Source: Pseudoalteromonas aliena SW19 (GTDB lineage Bacteria; Pseudomonadota; Gammaproteobacteria; Enterobacterales; Alteromonadaceae). From it: a stretch of 64,000 nucleotides of DNA. Position 1 is the first letter of the stretch, and each line of letters opens with the position of its first letter. The position numbers were made by a program, and so were the translations under genes. The notes beneath the pieces are model-generated. The model worked only from the letters and a program-made list of their open reading frames with translations, made no database searches and was not told the DNA's origin. Location: assembly GCF_014905615.1 (NCBI RefSeq), contig NZ_AQGU01000017.1, positions 62,001 to 126,000 on the forward strand, in the 5' to 3' direction. This document shows positions 1-8,153 of the stretch, one piece after another.

Positions 1-2
1 AT

Positions 3-1445
3 GCATTGATGGTAAACGCACAATATCAGCAAATTGACAGTGAAGAACAAGAAGCCCCCGTGTTTGATGATGTATGGGAGCGCATCCGCTATCAACTTTC
101 TATCGACATACCACAAAACCGCCCCGTTGTGGCAGAGCGTAATTATTACGCAAGGCACCAAGCTTACTTAGATCGTATTTCCAAACGCGCAGAGCCCTAT
201 TTGCATTTTATTGTTGAAGAGGTCGAAAAGCGTGAGATGCCAATCGAAATTGCACTATTGCCAATTGTAGAGAGTGCATTTGATCCGTTTGGTTATTCTA
301 ATCGCAGTGCATCTGGCATTTGGCAGTTTATGCCTGCAACCGGTGAGCGATTCGATTTAAAACAAAACTGGTGGTACGACGGTCGCCGTGACATTGTGCA
401 ATCGACTCGTGCTGCACTTGATTACTTATCGTATTTACATAAAACACTCGAAGGCGATTGGTTAAATGCAATTGCTGCGTATAATTCGGGTGAAGGGCGT
501 TTAATGCGCGCGATTAAAAAGAATCGTAAAAAGCATTTACCTACCGACTTTTGGTCTCTTGATTTACCAAGAGAAACAACAGCCTATGTGCCTAAACTAT
601 TAGCCCTTGCTGATTTATTAAAACGCTCAGATGACTTTAACGTCACGTGGCAGCCTGTTATTAATGCACAAGTAGTTGAAGTGGTTGATGTTGGCTCTCA
701 AATCGACTTAGCACTGGCTGCCGATATGGCAGATATGACACTTACTGAGCTATACAGATTAAACCCCGGCTTTAACCGCTGGGCAACTGATCCTAATGGC
801 CCTCATTCTTTATTGTTACCTGTTGATAAAGCAGAGCAATTTAGCCAAAAACTGACACAAACAGACATTAAAGATCGTTTACGCTGGCAACAATATACAG
901 TAGCACGCGGTGATAGCTTATCGGTAATTGCTAAAAAGTTTACAACAAGTTTGAGCGCTATTCGTTCGCTTAATAAACTCAAGTCAAATACGATTAAAGT
1001 AGGCCAACAATTATTAGTTCCGCTGACTGATGGCGCAATAAATAGCGAGCATTTACCAAAGCAAATGCGCTTAGCTGCAAATAGAAGCACACGAACTAAA
1101 CTTACCCATAAAGTCAAAAGCGGCGATACATTGTGGGATATTAGCCGAGAATACGATGTGACTATGGATGAATTAGCTAAATGGAATAAGCTGAAGAAAA
1201 ACTCTGTGCTGCGTTTAAATCAAAATCTTACTGTCTATAAATCAGCAAACAAGCCTCAAAGTGTTATTGCCAGCACCAACCGTACGATTACGTATAAAGT
1301 ACGTCGAGGCGATTCACTTGCACGTATTGCGTCTAAATTTAACTTAGCTGTTAACGATATCATTAAGTGGAATAATTTAGCAGGTCAAAAATACTTACAA
1401 CCTGGCCAAAAGCTAAAACTTAAAGTAGATGTCAGAAGTAGTTAA
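3..1445 (+). CDS. mltD: Membrane-bound lytic murein transglycosylase D (5' partial)
   Basis: Periplasmic lytic transglycosylase that cleaves the MurNAc-GlcNAc bond of peptidoglycan. The frame is open to the left edge, so the start and the lipoprotein signal lie outside the window; the TTG/ATG codons at 6 and 9 are probably internal. Numbering from the TTG at 6, the SLT catalytic glutamate is E89 in the ESAF motif, followed by the SGIWQFMP and AYNSGEGR motifs of the lysozyme-like fold. Three C-terminal LysM peptidoglycan-binding repeats follow, near 297-341, 368-412 and 430-475, each with a GDSL or GDTL core. SLT plus several LysM repeats is the classic MltD arrangement. The gene stands alone on the plus strand and ends at a strong palindromic terminator. 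Confidence 0.93.
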   Translation, partial: ALMVNAQYQQIDSEEQEAPVFDDVWERIRYQLSIDIPQNRPVVAERNYYARHQAYLDRISKRAEPYLHFIVEEVEKREMPIEIALLPIVESAFDPFGYSNRSASGIWQFMPATGERFDLKQNWWYDGRRDIVQSTRAALDYLSYLHKTLEGDWLNAIAAYNSGEGRLMRAIKKNRKKHLPTDFWSLDLPRETTAYVPKLLALADLLKRSDDFNVTWQPVINAQVVEVVDVGSQIDLALAADMADMTLTELYRLNPGFNRWATDPNGPHSLLLPVDKAEQFSQKLTQTDIKDRLRWQQYTVARGDSLSVIAKKFTTSLSAIRSLNKLKSNTIKVGQQLLVPLTDGAINSEHLPKQMRLAANRSTRTKLTHKVKSGDTLWDISREYDVTMDELAKWNKLKKNSVLRLNQNLTVYKSANKPQSVIASTNRTITYKVRRGDSLARIASKFNLAVNDIIKWNNLAGQKYLQPGQKLKLKVDVRSS

Positions 1446-1464
1446 TTTATAAAGCTATAAAAGC

Positions 1465-1490
1465 AAAAAGGAGCGCATGCGCTCCTTTTT
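1465..1490. terminator. Bidirectional intrinsic terminator between mltD and the flavodoxin gene
   Basis: A perfect palindrome with arms AAAAAGGAGCGCA and TGCGCTCCTTTTT. It carries an A-run on one side and a T-run on the other, so it can stop transcription from both convergent genes. Confidence 0.9.
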
Positions 1491-1510
1491 TAATACCTTA
1501 AAGTTAAGGA

Positions 1511-1960
1511 TTAAGCAGGTAGTTTTTCTAGCCATACTTTTAACCAAGGCTCGGTTACTGGCCATGGTTCAAAATCTTCACATGCATCTATTTCTAGGCG
1601 GTTGCCCACAGGCTTTGCTTGTAAATCGCGTAGTAACTCGTCAAAGCTACGCCCTGCGCCACAAAATGTATCGCCGTAGCATCTGTCACCCATCGCAATT
1701 ACACCAAATGGTTTATCAGTAAGCATCGGGAAAGTGCTATTCATTGCAAAGTACAACCCAGCCAAATTACTCGGTACATCACCTTGGCCAGTTGTGGAGG
1801 TAACGATTAAAATATGCGATGCATTTTTTATATCATCAAGTGATGCCTCTGTGATTACGGTTGCAGTATGACCCGCCTGCTCTATTGTGGTTGCAACTTC
1901 ATCGCTTAAACGCTCTGCACCGCCATTAACGCTGCCTACAAAAATACTAATATGTGCCAT
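1511..1960 (-). CDS. MioC-like flavodoxin
   Basis: Small FMN-binding flavodoxin of 149 residues, probably a cytoplasmic electron carrier. The FMN phosphate loop is STTGQGDVP (about residues 55-63), and GDRCYGDTFCGAG provides the second flavin loop. I start at the ATG at 1960 (MAHISIFVG) rather than the upstream in-frame ATG at 2002. The later start gives a TAATG overlap with the truC stop codon and has AAGGAT just upstream, and the extra residues of the long form look like truC read in another frame. It is the last gene of the yqcC-truC-flavodoxin operon, the same neighbourhood as in E. coli. A MioC-specific role in biotin synthesis is not proven by sequence. Confidence 0.88.
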   Translation of the reverse strand: MAHISIFVGSVNGGAERLSDEVATTIEQAGHTATVITEASLDDIKNASHILIVTSTTGQGDVPSNLAGLYFAMNSTFPMLTDKPFGVIAMGDRCYGDTFCGAGRSFDELLRDLQAKPVGNRLEIDACEDFEPWPVTEPWLKVWLEKLPA

Positions 1961-2724
1961 TAATAATCCTTTTCTTGCTCTGGCCAACCTAGCTGCTTGC
2001 ATATTTTAAGCATGTCTTCACCTAGTGGCGCTTTAATTGTTATTGGTTCATTACTGTAAGGGTGCACAAAACTAAGCTCTGTTGCAAATAACATTAGCCG
2101 TCTTAGCTCAAAATGCTCCCTAAAAAATTGATTATGCTGGTTATCACCGTGATTTACATCACCAATAATAGGCAGTGATAAGTGCTTTAAGTGCCTGCGA
2201 ATTTGATGCTTGCGCCCTGTTTTTGGAAAACACTCAACTAACGAATAACGCACTGTTGGGTACTTACCAATGGGAATAGGCAGTGCAGCTTGGTGCAAGC
2301 AATTAAACTGGGTTTGCGCTTCTTGCGGTGCTTTATCTTGATCTGCAAACTTATCGGCTATTTTATCGAGCTCTTCTTTAAGTGCTTTATCTAAAAATAC
2401 CGACTCAGGTGCAAAACCACGCACTAAGGCCAAATAGCGCTTAGCAATGGTGCCTTCAATAAATAGCTGGTTCATATCGCGAGCCGCTTCAGAGCTCAGT
2501 GCAAACAGCAATACTCCCGACGTTGGCCTATCTAGCCTATGTACTGGAAATACATGTTGTCCTAGCTGGTCGCGCAGCATTTGCATAGCAAACTGGGTTT
2601 CGTGCTTATCTAAAAACGAGCGATGCACTAATAAACCTGAAGGCTTATCTATAGCCACATAGTTTTCATCTTGATACAAAATAGTCAGCTCGCCATATTC
2701 AATAGGCGCTGGGCGCTCACTCAT
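1960..2724 (-). CDS. truC: tRNA pseudouridine(65) synthase TruC
   Basis: RluA-family pseudouridine synthase of 254 residues; TruC modifies U65 in the T arm of some tRNAs. The catalytic motif HRLDRPTSG is present, with the active-site aspartate at D65 and the typical IDKPSGLLVH strand before it (about 25-34). The KTGRKHQIRRHLKH segment is the conserved RluA C-terminal motif. It overlaps the upstream yqcC gene by 8 bp and the downstream flavodoxin gene by one base, so the three are probably translationally coupled. The yqcC-truC pairing, as in E. coli, supports TruC over RluA or RluC. Confidence 0.9.
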   Translation of the reverse strand: MSERPAPIEYGELTILYQDENYVAIDKPSGLLVHRSFLDKHETQFAMQMLRDQLGQHVFPVHRLDRPTSGVLLFALSSEAARDMNQLFIEGTIAKRYLALVRGFAPESVFLDKALKEELDKIADKFADQDKAPQEAQTQFNCLHQAALPIPIGKYPTVRYSLVECFPKTGRKHQIRRHLKHLSLPIIGDVNHGDNQHNQFFREHFELRRLMLFATELSFVHPYSNEPITIKAPLGEDMLKICKQLGWPEQEKDY

Positions 2725-3043
2725 TTGGTTCTCCTAAAAAGGCATCAAGGGCTGTTAGTAATTCAATTATTTCAGCACTTCCTGCTTTATTAATAAGCAT
2801 CATTTGCGCCATAGGGGCAATCGCAAAGTTACGTGGCAGTGGTTGCTTGTGTGTTATTAATTGCTGTATTTTTTCAATAAATACAAATTGTAACCACTGC
2901 TCAAACGCCATTGTGTCATGACAAAAAGGAGTGCTTGAAAGCAGTGCATCAGCGTCTATTGGCTCACTTTGCCAAAGCGCATGCTTTTGTAAAAGTGCCG
3001 TTAGCTGCACTAAATAAGTTTGGGTTTGCTGGTACATAACCAC
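2717..3043 (-). CDS. yqcC: YqcC family protein
   Basis: A 108-residue, all-helical small protein of the YqcC family, function not established. The family core around CHDTMAFEQWLQFVFIEK and the PLPRNFAIAPMA segment can be read at about residues 41-80. It is the first gene of the minus-strand operon with truC, with an 8-bp overlap. An alternative start is the ATG two codons downstream. The promoter must lie in the 98-bp gap shared with the divergent DUF3549 gene. Confidence 0.85.
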   Translation of the reverse strand: MVMYQQTQTYLVQLTALLQKHALWQSEPIDADALLSSTPFCHDTMAFEQWLQFVFIEKIQQLITHKQPLPRNFAIAPMAQMMLINKAGSAEIIELLTALDAFLGEPNE

Positions 3044-3141
3044 CCTCTTTTATATATGTAATGCAATTATACCCTGTTCCCTCATAGGCGGCTATGGCGT
3101 ATAATTAATGTAATTTTGCAGTAAAAACAGTTGAGAAAACA

Positions 3142-4170
3142 ATGAGTGATCAAATAGCTACATTAGGCCAGCTTTTAGATGGTGCGGGTACTCAGTGGCG
3201 TGCTTTTGATATTGGCAGGCACATTACTAAGCTTGATAAAAAACAGTTTTTAGCTATTGAACAAGCTCAAGTGCCATACCCTTACCCTCTTGCTGGTCAT
3301 GCATGGCTCGCCATTCAATTTTGGGATACTAAAGCCAGTAAAGAGCCGTATGTATGGTTTTTAAAGTTTCCACTTGATGAGCAAAGCATGCTGGTAAGTG
3401 CTAGTCGCGATCACTTTGCTGATATGGTTATTCAAGCGCTAGGGACTGAAATTACAGGTGAGCAAGCCGATGGAAAGCTTGATAATAACCCTTATGTTTT
3501 TACGCCAAACGCAAATAAATTAGCGGCATTTAACGCCCAAGTAAAAGTACTATTAAAACAGCCTGCGTCGCAGTACTACGAGCATGCGCAGTTATACTTT
3601 AGCGGTAAGGTTGGTTTTGATAACTGGCAAAGTGTTGCATTACAAGGTATTGCCGATTTTGCACTGCGCTTAGACAGCGATACAAACTTAAGTAATCTGC
3701 AAAAAGCATGGCCACATTTGCCTGTTGAAGTACTGCAACCACTCAGTGCTATGCTTGAACACGTTGAAATACCAACATCAATGAGTAAGTTACTTGTTGA
3801 TTACGCACAAACAGCGATTAATAATAGCGACACTGTAGCGATAACCGCAGCACTAAGATCAATATCAAAAGGTCAAGCTCAAGGGCTGTGCGCTCAATTG
3901 GTTGATACTGTACTAAGCTCACCTGCTGGGCAAGATTCAGATGTGTTATTAACTATAGCTGGGCGCTGTTTTAAGCAGTTAGAAAACCCTGAACGCCTGC
4001 ACGTATTTATGGATAACTGCGCGCATCATCAACAAATTGATGAGTTGTTTCCAAGTATTTTTGCTGACTTAGTTGCAATACCGACTATTCGCCCGCATTT
4101 ATTAGGCTTATTACGTAAAGAAAATCGTAGCGAAACCCTCGCGCGTGCAATTGGAAGGTTATTCTCTTAA
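3142..4170 (+). CDS. DUF3549 family protein
   Basis: A 342-residue soluble protein that I recognise as DUF3549, a family of unknown function found in Alteromonadales and Vibrionales beside truC and yqcC. It has no signal peptide or membrane segment and no recognisable catalytic motif. The N-terminal half is mixed, with aromatic stretches such as YPYPLAGHAWLAIQFWD (about 46-62); the C-terminal half is helical and repeat-like. Its stop codon abuts the ATG of the DUF3301 gene, so the two form an operon. Confidence 0.8.
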   Translation: MSDQIATLGQLLDGAGTQWRAFDIGRHITKLDKKQFLAIEQAQVPYPYPLAGHAWLAIQFWDTKASKEPYVWFLKFPLDEQSMLVSASRDHFADMVIQALGTEITGEQADGKLDNNPYVFTPNANKLAAFNAQVKVLLKQPASQYYEHAQLYFSGKVGFDNWQSVALQGIADFALRLDSDTNLSNLQKAWPHLPVEVLQPLSAMLEHVEIPTSMSKLLVDYAQTAINNSDTVAITAALRSISKGQAQGLCAQLVDTVLSSPAGQDSDVLLTIAGRCFKQLENPERLHVFMDNCAHHQQIDELFPSIFADLVAIPTIRPHLLGLLRKENRSETLARAIGRLFS

Positions 4171-4470
4171 ATGGCAAGTTTATGGACGTTCATACTTATT
4201 GGTAGTGTAATTTACTTATTTTGGCTTAACCGAAAAGTTGCTGAAGCGGCGAACGTTCATGCTAAGCGCCAAAGTGAGCAGCTTCAAGTGCAGCTGATGA
4301 GTGTTGCATGCGCTAAACGTCGCTTTGGTTTTTTAAAGAACGGCAAGCCTGGCATCAAAAGTGAATTTATATTTGAGTTTTCAAGCGACGGTGAAAATGC
4401 TTATCAAGGTGTGTTAATTATGGAAAATGAGTTTTTGAAAAGTGTGGTTGTTCCGCCGCATAAAATATAA
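4171..4470 (+). CDS. DUF3301 family membrane-anchored protein
   Basis: A 99-residue protein with one N-terminal membrane segment (about residues 3-19, WTFILIGSVIYLFWL). A helical AEAANVHAKRQSEQLQ stretch follows, then a conserved C-terminal domain with FEFSSDGENAYQG and a final PPHKI, which is the DUF3301 signature. The function is unknown. The ATG directly follows the stop of the DUF3549 gene. It converges on the csrB RNA. Confidence 0.82.
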   Translation: MASLWTFILIGSVIYLFWLNRKVAEAANVHAKRQSEQLQVQLMSVACAKRRFGFLKNGKPGIKSEFIFEFSSDGENAYQGVLIMENEFLKSVVVPPHKI

Positions 4471-4508
4471 GTGGATTTAATCTAGGGCTAAATTAAATTT
4501 ACTCCAAC

Positions 4509-4540
4509 AAAAAAAACTAAGGCGTAACTAAAGTTACGCC
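4509..4540 (-). terminator. Intrinsic terminator of csrB
   Basis: Stem GGCGTAAC / GTTACGCC with a four-base loop, followed on the minus strand by TTAG and eight T (plus-strand A-run 4509-4516). The T-run is on the minus side only, which shows the repeat region is transcribed on that strand. Confidence 0.9.
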
Positions 4541-5090
4541 CCAATTGGACTGCTTCCTGCTAGATATCCGTTATCTATAAATCCGTATTATCATCCCCTG
4601 AACGAGTAAACAACCTTGTCTACCCTCACATTGCATCCTGCAATATCCATAGCCATCTTGGCAAACCTGCATAAACTAACGCTTGGCTACATCCAGTAGC
4701 ATCATCCATGTTAATCCTTTGAAGTAGCTCCTGCCACTTTTGCATCCTGCAATGTCCTTTGGCCTCCTTGGCAAACTGCGTAATCTAACGCTTGGCTACA
4801 TCCTGTAGCATCGTCCATGGTAATCCTTTAAATAGCGCCTGCTATTTTTGCATCCTGCATTATCCTCTTGCCTCCTTGGCAAATTGCGTAAACTAACACT
4901 TGGCTACATCCTGTAGCATCGTCCATGGTAATCCTTTAGTAGCTCCTGCCACTTTAGTGCATCATGCACTTCCTGTTCGTCCTTGTTAACTTGTCCTTTT
5001 TGCATCCTGCGAGCTTCTGCTATGTTGCCTATTCCGTATCCTTGGCAGTAACTCAGTCATTGAGCTATGTCTTCTTGACAAAGTAAAGTC
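4509..5090 (-). ncRNA. csrB: CsrB-family regulatory RNA (CsrA-sequestering)
   Basis: The minus strand of this gene-free stretch carries close to 30 GGA triplets by my count. Many occur as CAGGATG, AAGGATTA or CAAGGAGGC in short hairpins or linkers, the layout of CsrB/CsrC RNAs that titrate the translational regulator CsrA. The middle consists of about three imperfect repeats of roughly 120 bp, each holding GCAGGATGCAAAA, GATGCTACAGGATGTAGC and TTTGCCAAGGAGGC. The 3' end is a clear intrinsic terminator whose T-run lies only on the minus strand. A UvrY/GacA-type box lies about 150-190 bp upstream of the likely start. E. coli csrB also sits between syd and yqcC. The 5' end is uncertain (about 5055-5095; a possible -10 is CATAAT near 5098-5103). 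At roughly 550-580 nt it would be longer than the E. coli RNA (about 370 nt). Confidence 0.87.
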
Positions 5091-5237
5091 TAAAGCAATT
5101 ATGGAGGAGAAATAGCACTTAACATTGAAAAAATAACTGTCACAAAAATGAAAATATAAAATTAACGTTAAATAACAATGACTTAAATAAAAAAAGACCA
5201 CTTAATAGTCGTCTTTAACTGATAATGCTCACGGTAA

Positions 5238-5255
5238 TGTAAGAGATGTCTCACG
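5238..5255. promoter_or_regulatory. UvrY/GacA (LuxR-type) binding site upstream of csrB
   Basis: The minus strand reads CGTGAGACATCTCTTACA, an interrupted palindrome. It differs at two of 18 positions from the UvrY site I recall for E. coli csrB (TGTGAGAGATCTCTTACA). Its centre lies about 150-190 bp upstream of the likely csrB start, close to the E. coli spacing. It overlaps a neighbouring inverted repeat, ACGGAC ttac GTCCGT, at 5253-5268. Confidence 0.7.
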
Positions 5256-5294
5256 GACTTACGTCCGTTTGGGCGCATTGGCTTACACATAATT

Positions 5295-5948
5295 TTAAAT
5301 AGTTGGCTCAATTATTGATTTAAATAGTAACTCGCCATCTACTTGGTTAAAGGTAAGTTGTTTAAATGCTTCAAATTTTTCGGTTTTAAAAAATTCAATA
5401 TGCTCTTTACGCGTAACAAATACAGCCATACCGGTTGACTTAGTGTTTGATTTAACTAAATCATCTAACCCTCTTAATAAATAGCGACCAAACCCCTGTC
5501 CATGAAAATGCGGATCTACAGCGATAAATGCTAAAAAATAGTAATTACCTTTGCCTGTAAGAGCATCTCTAATTGTTTGTTCTTTTTCAATTAACTGATT
5601 GGTCTGCAAATAACCAGCACTTAGCATCAACTTTAATCGCCAGTGCCAATAACGTTGAGCTTGCAGTTGGCTATTTGATTCAAATACACAGGCCACTGCT
5701 TTTAATTTATCGTCACGGTATAAACCAATAAGCGGCTGTTTCTCTTGCCAAAAACTACTGAGTTCTTCGCGAATTAATGATCGTAATTTTTTTTCATAAG
5801 CCGATTTATTTTCTTCACTATGACCGAGCATGTTTTGTAATACGGGATCGTCATGGTAAGCCTGGTAAATTAGGCTCGCTGCAGTACTAATATCTTCTGC
5901 CGCTAAATACTGTACGCTGAACGTGTCTGCTTGTGTGGCTACACTCAT
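5295..5948 (-). CDS. GNAT family N-acetyltransferase
   Basis: A 217-residue cytoplasmic acetyltransferase of the GNAT fold. Acetyl-CoA binding is shown by strand FLAFIAVDPHFHGQGFGRYLL (about 138-157) with the QGFGRYL pyrophosphate loop. The C-terminal VFVTRKEHIEFFKTEKFEAF segment is the usual late strand-helix pair. The substrate cannot be told from sequence. AAGGA lies eight bases before the ATG. The gene is monocistronic; its 3' side faces the csrB control region. Confidence 0.83.
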   Translation of the reverse strand: MSVATQADTFSVQYLAAEDISTAASLIYQAYHDDPVLQNMLGHSEENKSAYEKKLRSLIREELSSFWQEKQPLIGLYRDDKLKAVACVFESNSQLQAQRYWHWRLKLMLSAGYLQTNQLIEKEQTIRDALTGKGNYYFLAFIAVDPHFHGQGFGRYLLRGLDDLVKSNTKSTGMAVFVTRKEHIEFFKTEKFEAFKQLTFNQVDGELLFKSIIEPTI

Positions 5949-6100
5949 TGTATTTCCTTTATTATTTTAGCTATAGGCTGTTTAACTTTATACCTAACTA
6001 TATACCTAAAATTATTAACCGTAAATTCAGCGAGAGTTTAACTAGCAAGAGATACAGTAAGGTACTAGTATGAATTTTCATTCATTTAAGGAGCAAGATC

Positions 6101-6337
6101 ATGGACACGACGAAACACGACATCACAACACTATTTTCACAACTTGGGTTACCGAACTCAGAAGCTCAAATAGATGAGTTTATTGCCTCGCATGACTTAC
6201 AAGACACAACACTGCTCCAAGAAGCCTCTTTTTGGGATGAAGCACAACAGCACTTTTTAGCTGAATCCCTTGCAGAAGACGGTGATTGGAGTGAAGTAAT
6301 TGACGAGTTAGATGTACGCCTTCGTCAAAGTAAGTAA
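6101..6337 (+). CDS. DUF2789 family protein
   Basis: A 78-residue acidic protein that I recognise as DUF2789, of unknown function. Its sequence features are TTLFSQLGLP near the N-terminus, a central FIASH and a C-terminal WDEAQQHFLAESLAEDGDWSEVIDELD. A strong Shine-Dalgarno (AAGGAG) precedes the ATG. It is followed by its own terminator at 6383-6406, so it is probably a single-gene transcript. Confidence 0.82.
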   Translation: MDTTKHDITTLFSQLGLPNSEAQIDEFIASHDLQDTTLLQEASFWDEAQQHFLAESLAEDGDWSEVIDELDVRLRQSK

Positions 6338-6382
6338 TTTTATTTAATGTCCCTCTCCCTTATTTATTGCTAACATAGCACC

Positions 6383-6406
6383 TACGCAGCATTTACATGC
6401 TGCGTA
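6383..6406 (+). terminator. Intrinsic terminator after the DUF2789 gene
   Basis: Perfect 10-bp stem TACGCAGCAT / ATGCTGCGTA with a TTAC loop, followed by a T-rich tract. Confidence 0.8.
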
Positions 6407-6434
6407 TTTATTTTATTAAAGAGTTATATACCTA

Positions 6435-6701
6435 ATGAATTCAGTTGTATTTGATGCAATTAAAGTCCTTCTTGGTGAAGGCAAAACTCCTACTGTAGCA
6501 TTAACTAAAAGTCGTTTGGCACAACCGGTTCCTATGCCGATGATTATTGCTGCTGTAAGTCAATATAAAAATAACCCTGATTCAATTAATAACTTCATGA
6601 GAAACCCACAGCAGCCAGATAATACTGAGCTTAAAACCAGTCAGTTAGATAGAATTGAGCAAAAACTCGATAAATTGCTTGCGCTGCTAGAACAAAAATA
6701 A
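6435..6701 (+). CDS. Conserved hypothetical small protein
   Basis: An 88-residue protein I do not recognise. The N-terminal half (VFDAIKVLLGEGKTPTVALTKSRL) is helical and resembles a small DNA-binding helix pair. The C-terminus is a charged heptad-like coiled coil (LDRIEQKLDKLLALLEQK), suggesting oligomerisation. There is no signal peptide. It ends 13 bp before the DUF2310 ATG, so the two are probably co-transcribed. The Shine-Dalgarno is weak (AAAGAG about 12 bases upstream). Confidence 0.6.
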   Translation: MNSVVFDAIKVLLGEGKTPTVALTKSRLAQPVPMPMIIAAVSQYKNNPDSINNFMRNPQQPDNTELKTSQLDRIEQKLDKLLALLEQK

Positions 6702-6714
6702 TTTGAGACTATAC

Positions 6715-7488
6715 ATGTTCGTTGTTGATTTAACTTTTGATTGTTACCAAGACACCACCTTAGAACAAGCCGAACAAGCAATAAATCGCTTAGTGAATGC
6801 GCTGCGTTTTAATGGTCAAATAATGGGGGAAGAATTTCCAACCGTTTTAAAGGATGGCTTTTTTATTACCCGTGTTATGTGCCCGACGGAAGATGCCATG
6901 CATCCGTTAAATAATAGTCCGTTTGTTAAGCACAGTATCGAAAAATTACACAGTGCTGGGCTACTGGCACCAAAAGTAAAAATAATTGGACAAGATATTC
7001 ACTCCAATGGGGCTGATTGCTGTAAAGAACCATCGAGCTATATTTTATATACCACGTATGTACACACTTGCAGCCCACTTTATTGTGGTGATGACTTTTT
7101 ACCTGTGCCGTTATTTCGTATTCCAGCAATTGCCAATGGTGATTACAAAACACTTATAAAGTGGCAAGAGGACTGGCAAGCTTGCGATCAAATTCAAATT
7201 AACGGCGCAACCCGTTGTGAATTCCCCGCACTTGAAGAAATATCGAGTATTAAAAGCGACTTATTTAGACGCGGAAAAGACATAACAAAACGCATTAGCT
7301 TTTTAACCAAAAAACCGACCTATTATTATTTATACCGCGTGGGCGGTGTAGATAAAACGTCTGAGCTTGAGCGAAAATGCCCTAGCTGTCACGGCAATTG
7401 GAAATTACCTGAGCCGTGGTTTGGGTTATTCGATTTTAGGTGCGAGCCTTGTGGCTTAGTATCTAATATATCGTGGGATTTTCAGTGA
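6715..7488 (+). CDS. DUF2310 family zinc-ribbon protein
   Basis: A 257-residue protein of the DUF2310 family (described as Zn-ribbon proteins, possibly nucleic-acid binding). The C-terminal CPSC and CEPC pairs (C222, C225, C243, C246) form the zinc ribbon. The body contains DCCKEPSSYILYTTYVHTCSPLYCGDDFLPVPLFRIP, a characteristic family block. I choose the ATG at 6715 (MFVVDLTF) over the TTG four codons upstream, since GAG is suitably spaced before it. The function is unknown. Confidence 0.8.
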   Translation: MFVVDLTFDCYQDTTLEQAEQAINRLVNALRFNGQIMGEEFPTVLKDGFFITRVMCPTEDAMHPLNNSPFVKHSIEKLHSAGLLAPKVKIIGQDIHSNGADCCKEPSSYILYTTYVHTCSPLYCGDDFLPVPLFRIPAIANGDYKTLIKWQEDWQACDQIQINGATRCEFPALEEISSIKSDLFRRGKDITKRISFLTKKPTYYYLYRVGGVDKTSELERKCPSCHGNWKLPEPWFGLFDFRCEPCGLVSNISWDFQ

Positions 7489-7512
7489 TCACACTAAATC
7501 AATGAATAACAA

Positions 7513-7539
7513 CAGCTTGGTGCTAACTGCACCGAGCTG
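7513..7539. terminator. Hairpin between the DUF2310 gene and syd
   Basis: An 11-bp stem with one G-T type mismatch (CAGCTTGGTGC / GCACCGAGCTG) and a five-base loop, placed between two convergent genes. There is no T-run, so terminator function is an inference. Confidence 0.45.
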
Positions 7540-7554
7540 ATTGTTGAATAGACT

Positions 7555-8094
7555 CTAAACCTCTAGCGACTTTAAAAAAGCATCAATATTTGGTGCCAGT
7601 ACATGGTGTGTTTTTTTGCCTACGTGCTCTAAACACACTTCACCGGTGTGAATCAAAACACTTACCAGCAAATCATCTTGATCTGTTAAACCAATAAACA
7701 CCGTTTCTGGCTGTTTTAACTTACGTTTCATTAAAACGTGACCCGTTATATTTTGTTGTAATAAATTAAAGTCTTCTTCATTCCACGCTTGAAGTAATTC
7801 CACTTTGTGGCCATCAATACTGGCTAAAATACTGCCGCCGTACATATGCCCGTATAAAATACTAAGCTCTTTTGGAAATTCAAGCTCAAGTGCACTGGCT
7901 AAATTGTTTAGTGACCCCGTAGGCTGCTGCAAAGCCCCCTGCCACTGAATGTTTCCTTGCTCGTCTACCTCTCCTACTTCGCACGGACTTGGCCACTGCT
8001 CATCATGAGCAATCAGCGGGTATTTTGAGGTTTTTTTAAAGGTTTTTTCACTAAATTGTGTGTGAAGTTGGGCTAACTGCATAGCAACAGACAT
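7555..8094 (-). CDS. syd: SecY-interacting protein Syd
   Basis: Syd is a peripheral cytoplasmic protein that binds SecY and is thought to monitor translocon assembly. The family is recognised by GGSILA, the LLQAWNEEDFNLLQQNITGHVL block and the C-terminal SGEVCLEH-like segment (HTGEVCLEHVGKKTHHVLAPNIDAFLK). I start at the ATG at 8094, giving 179 residues, close to the 181 of E. coli Syd. The longer reading to 8151 would place the start two bases from the divergent queF start and across its probable -10 (TATAAT, 8119-8124). Adjacent syd and queF are also divergent in E. coli. Confidence 0.88.
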   Translation of the reverse strand: MSVAMQLAQLHTQFSEKTFKKTSKYPLIAHDEQWPSPCEVGEVDEQGNIQWQGALQQPTGSLNNLASALELEFPKELSILYGHMYGGSILASIDGHKVELLQAWNEEDFNLLQQNITGHVLMKRKLKQPETVFIGLTDQDDLLVSVLIHTGEVCLEHVGKKTHHVLAPNIDAFLKSLEV

Positions 8095-8153
8095 ACTGTG
8101 AAACTCATTCAAATTAGATATAATGCTCCTATTGTAACTATTTAAGAGCAAAC

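Noticed and set aside
4986-5201. Short minus-strand frame upstream of csrB
   Set aside because: It overlaps the csrB start and promoter region and encodes no recognisable protein.
8095-8151. Longer Syd start at 8151
   Set aside because: It exceeds the family length and covers the probable queF -10; the ATG at 8094 fits better.
8095-8153. preQ1 riboswitch upstream of queF
   Set aside because: The leader is only about 20-25 nt and shows no aptamer-like stem.
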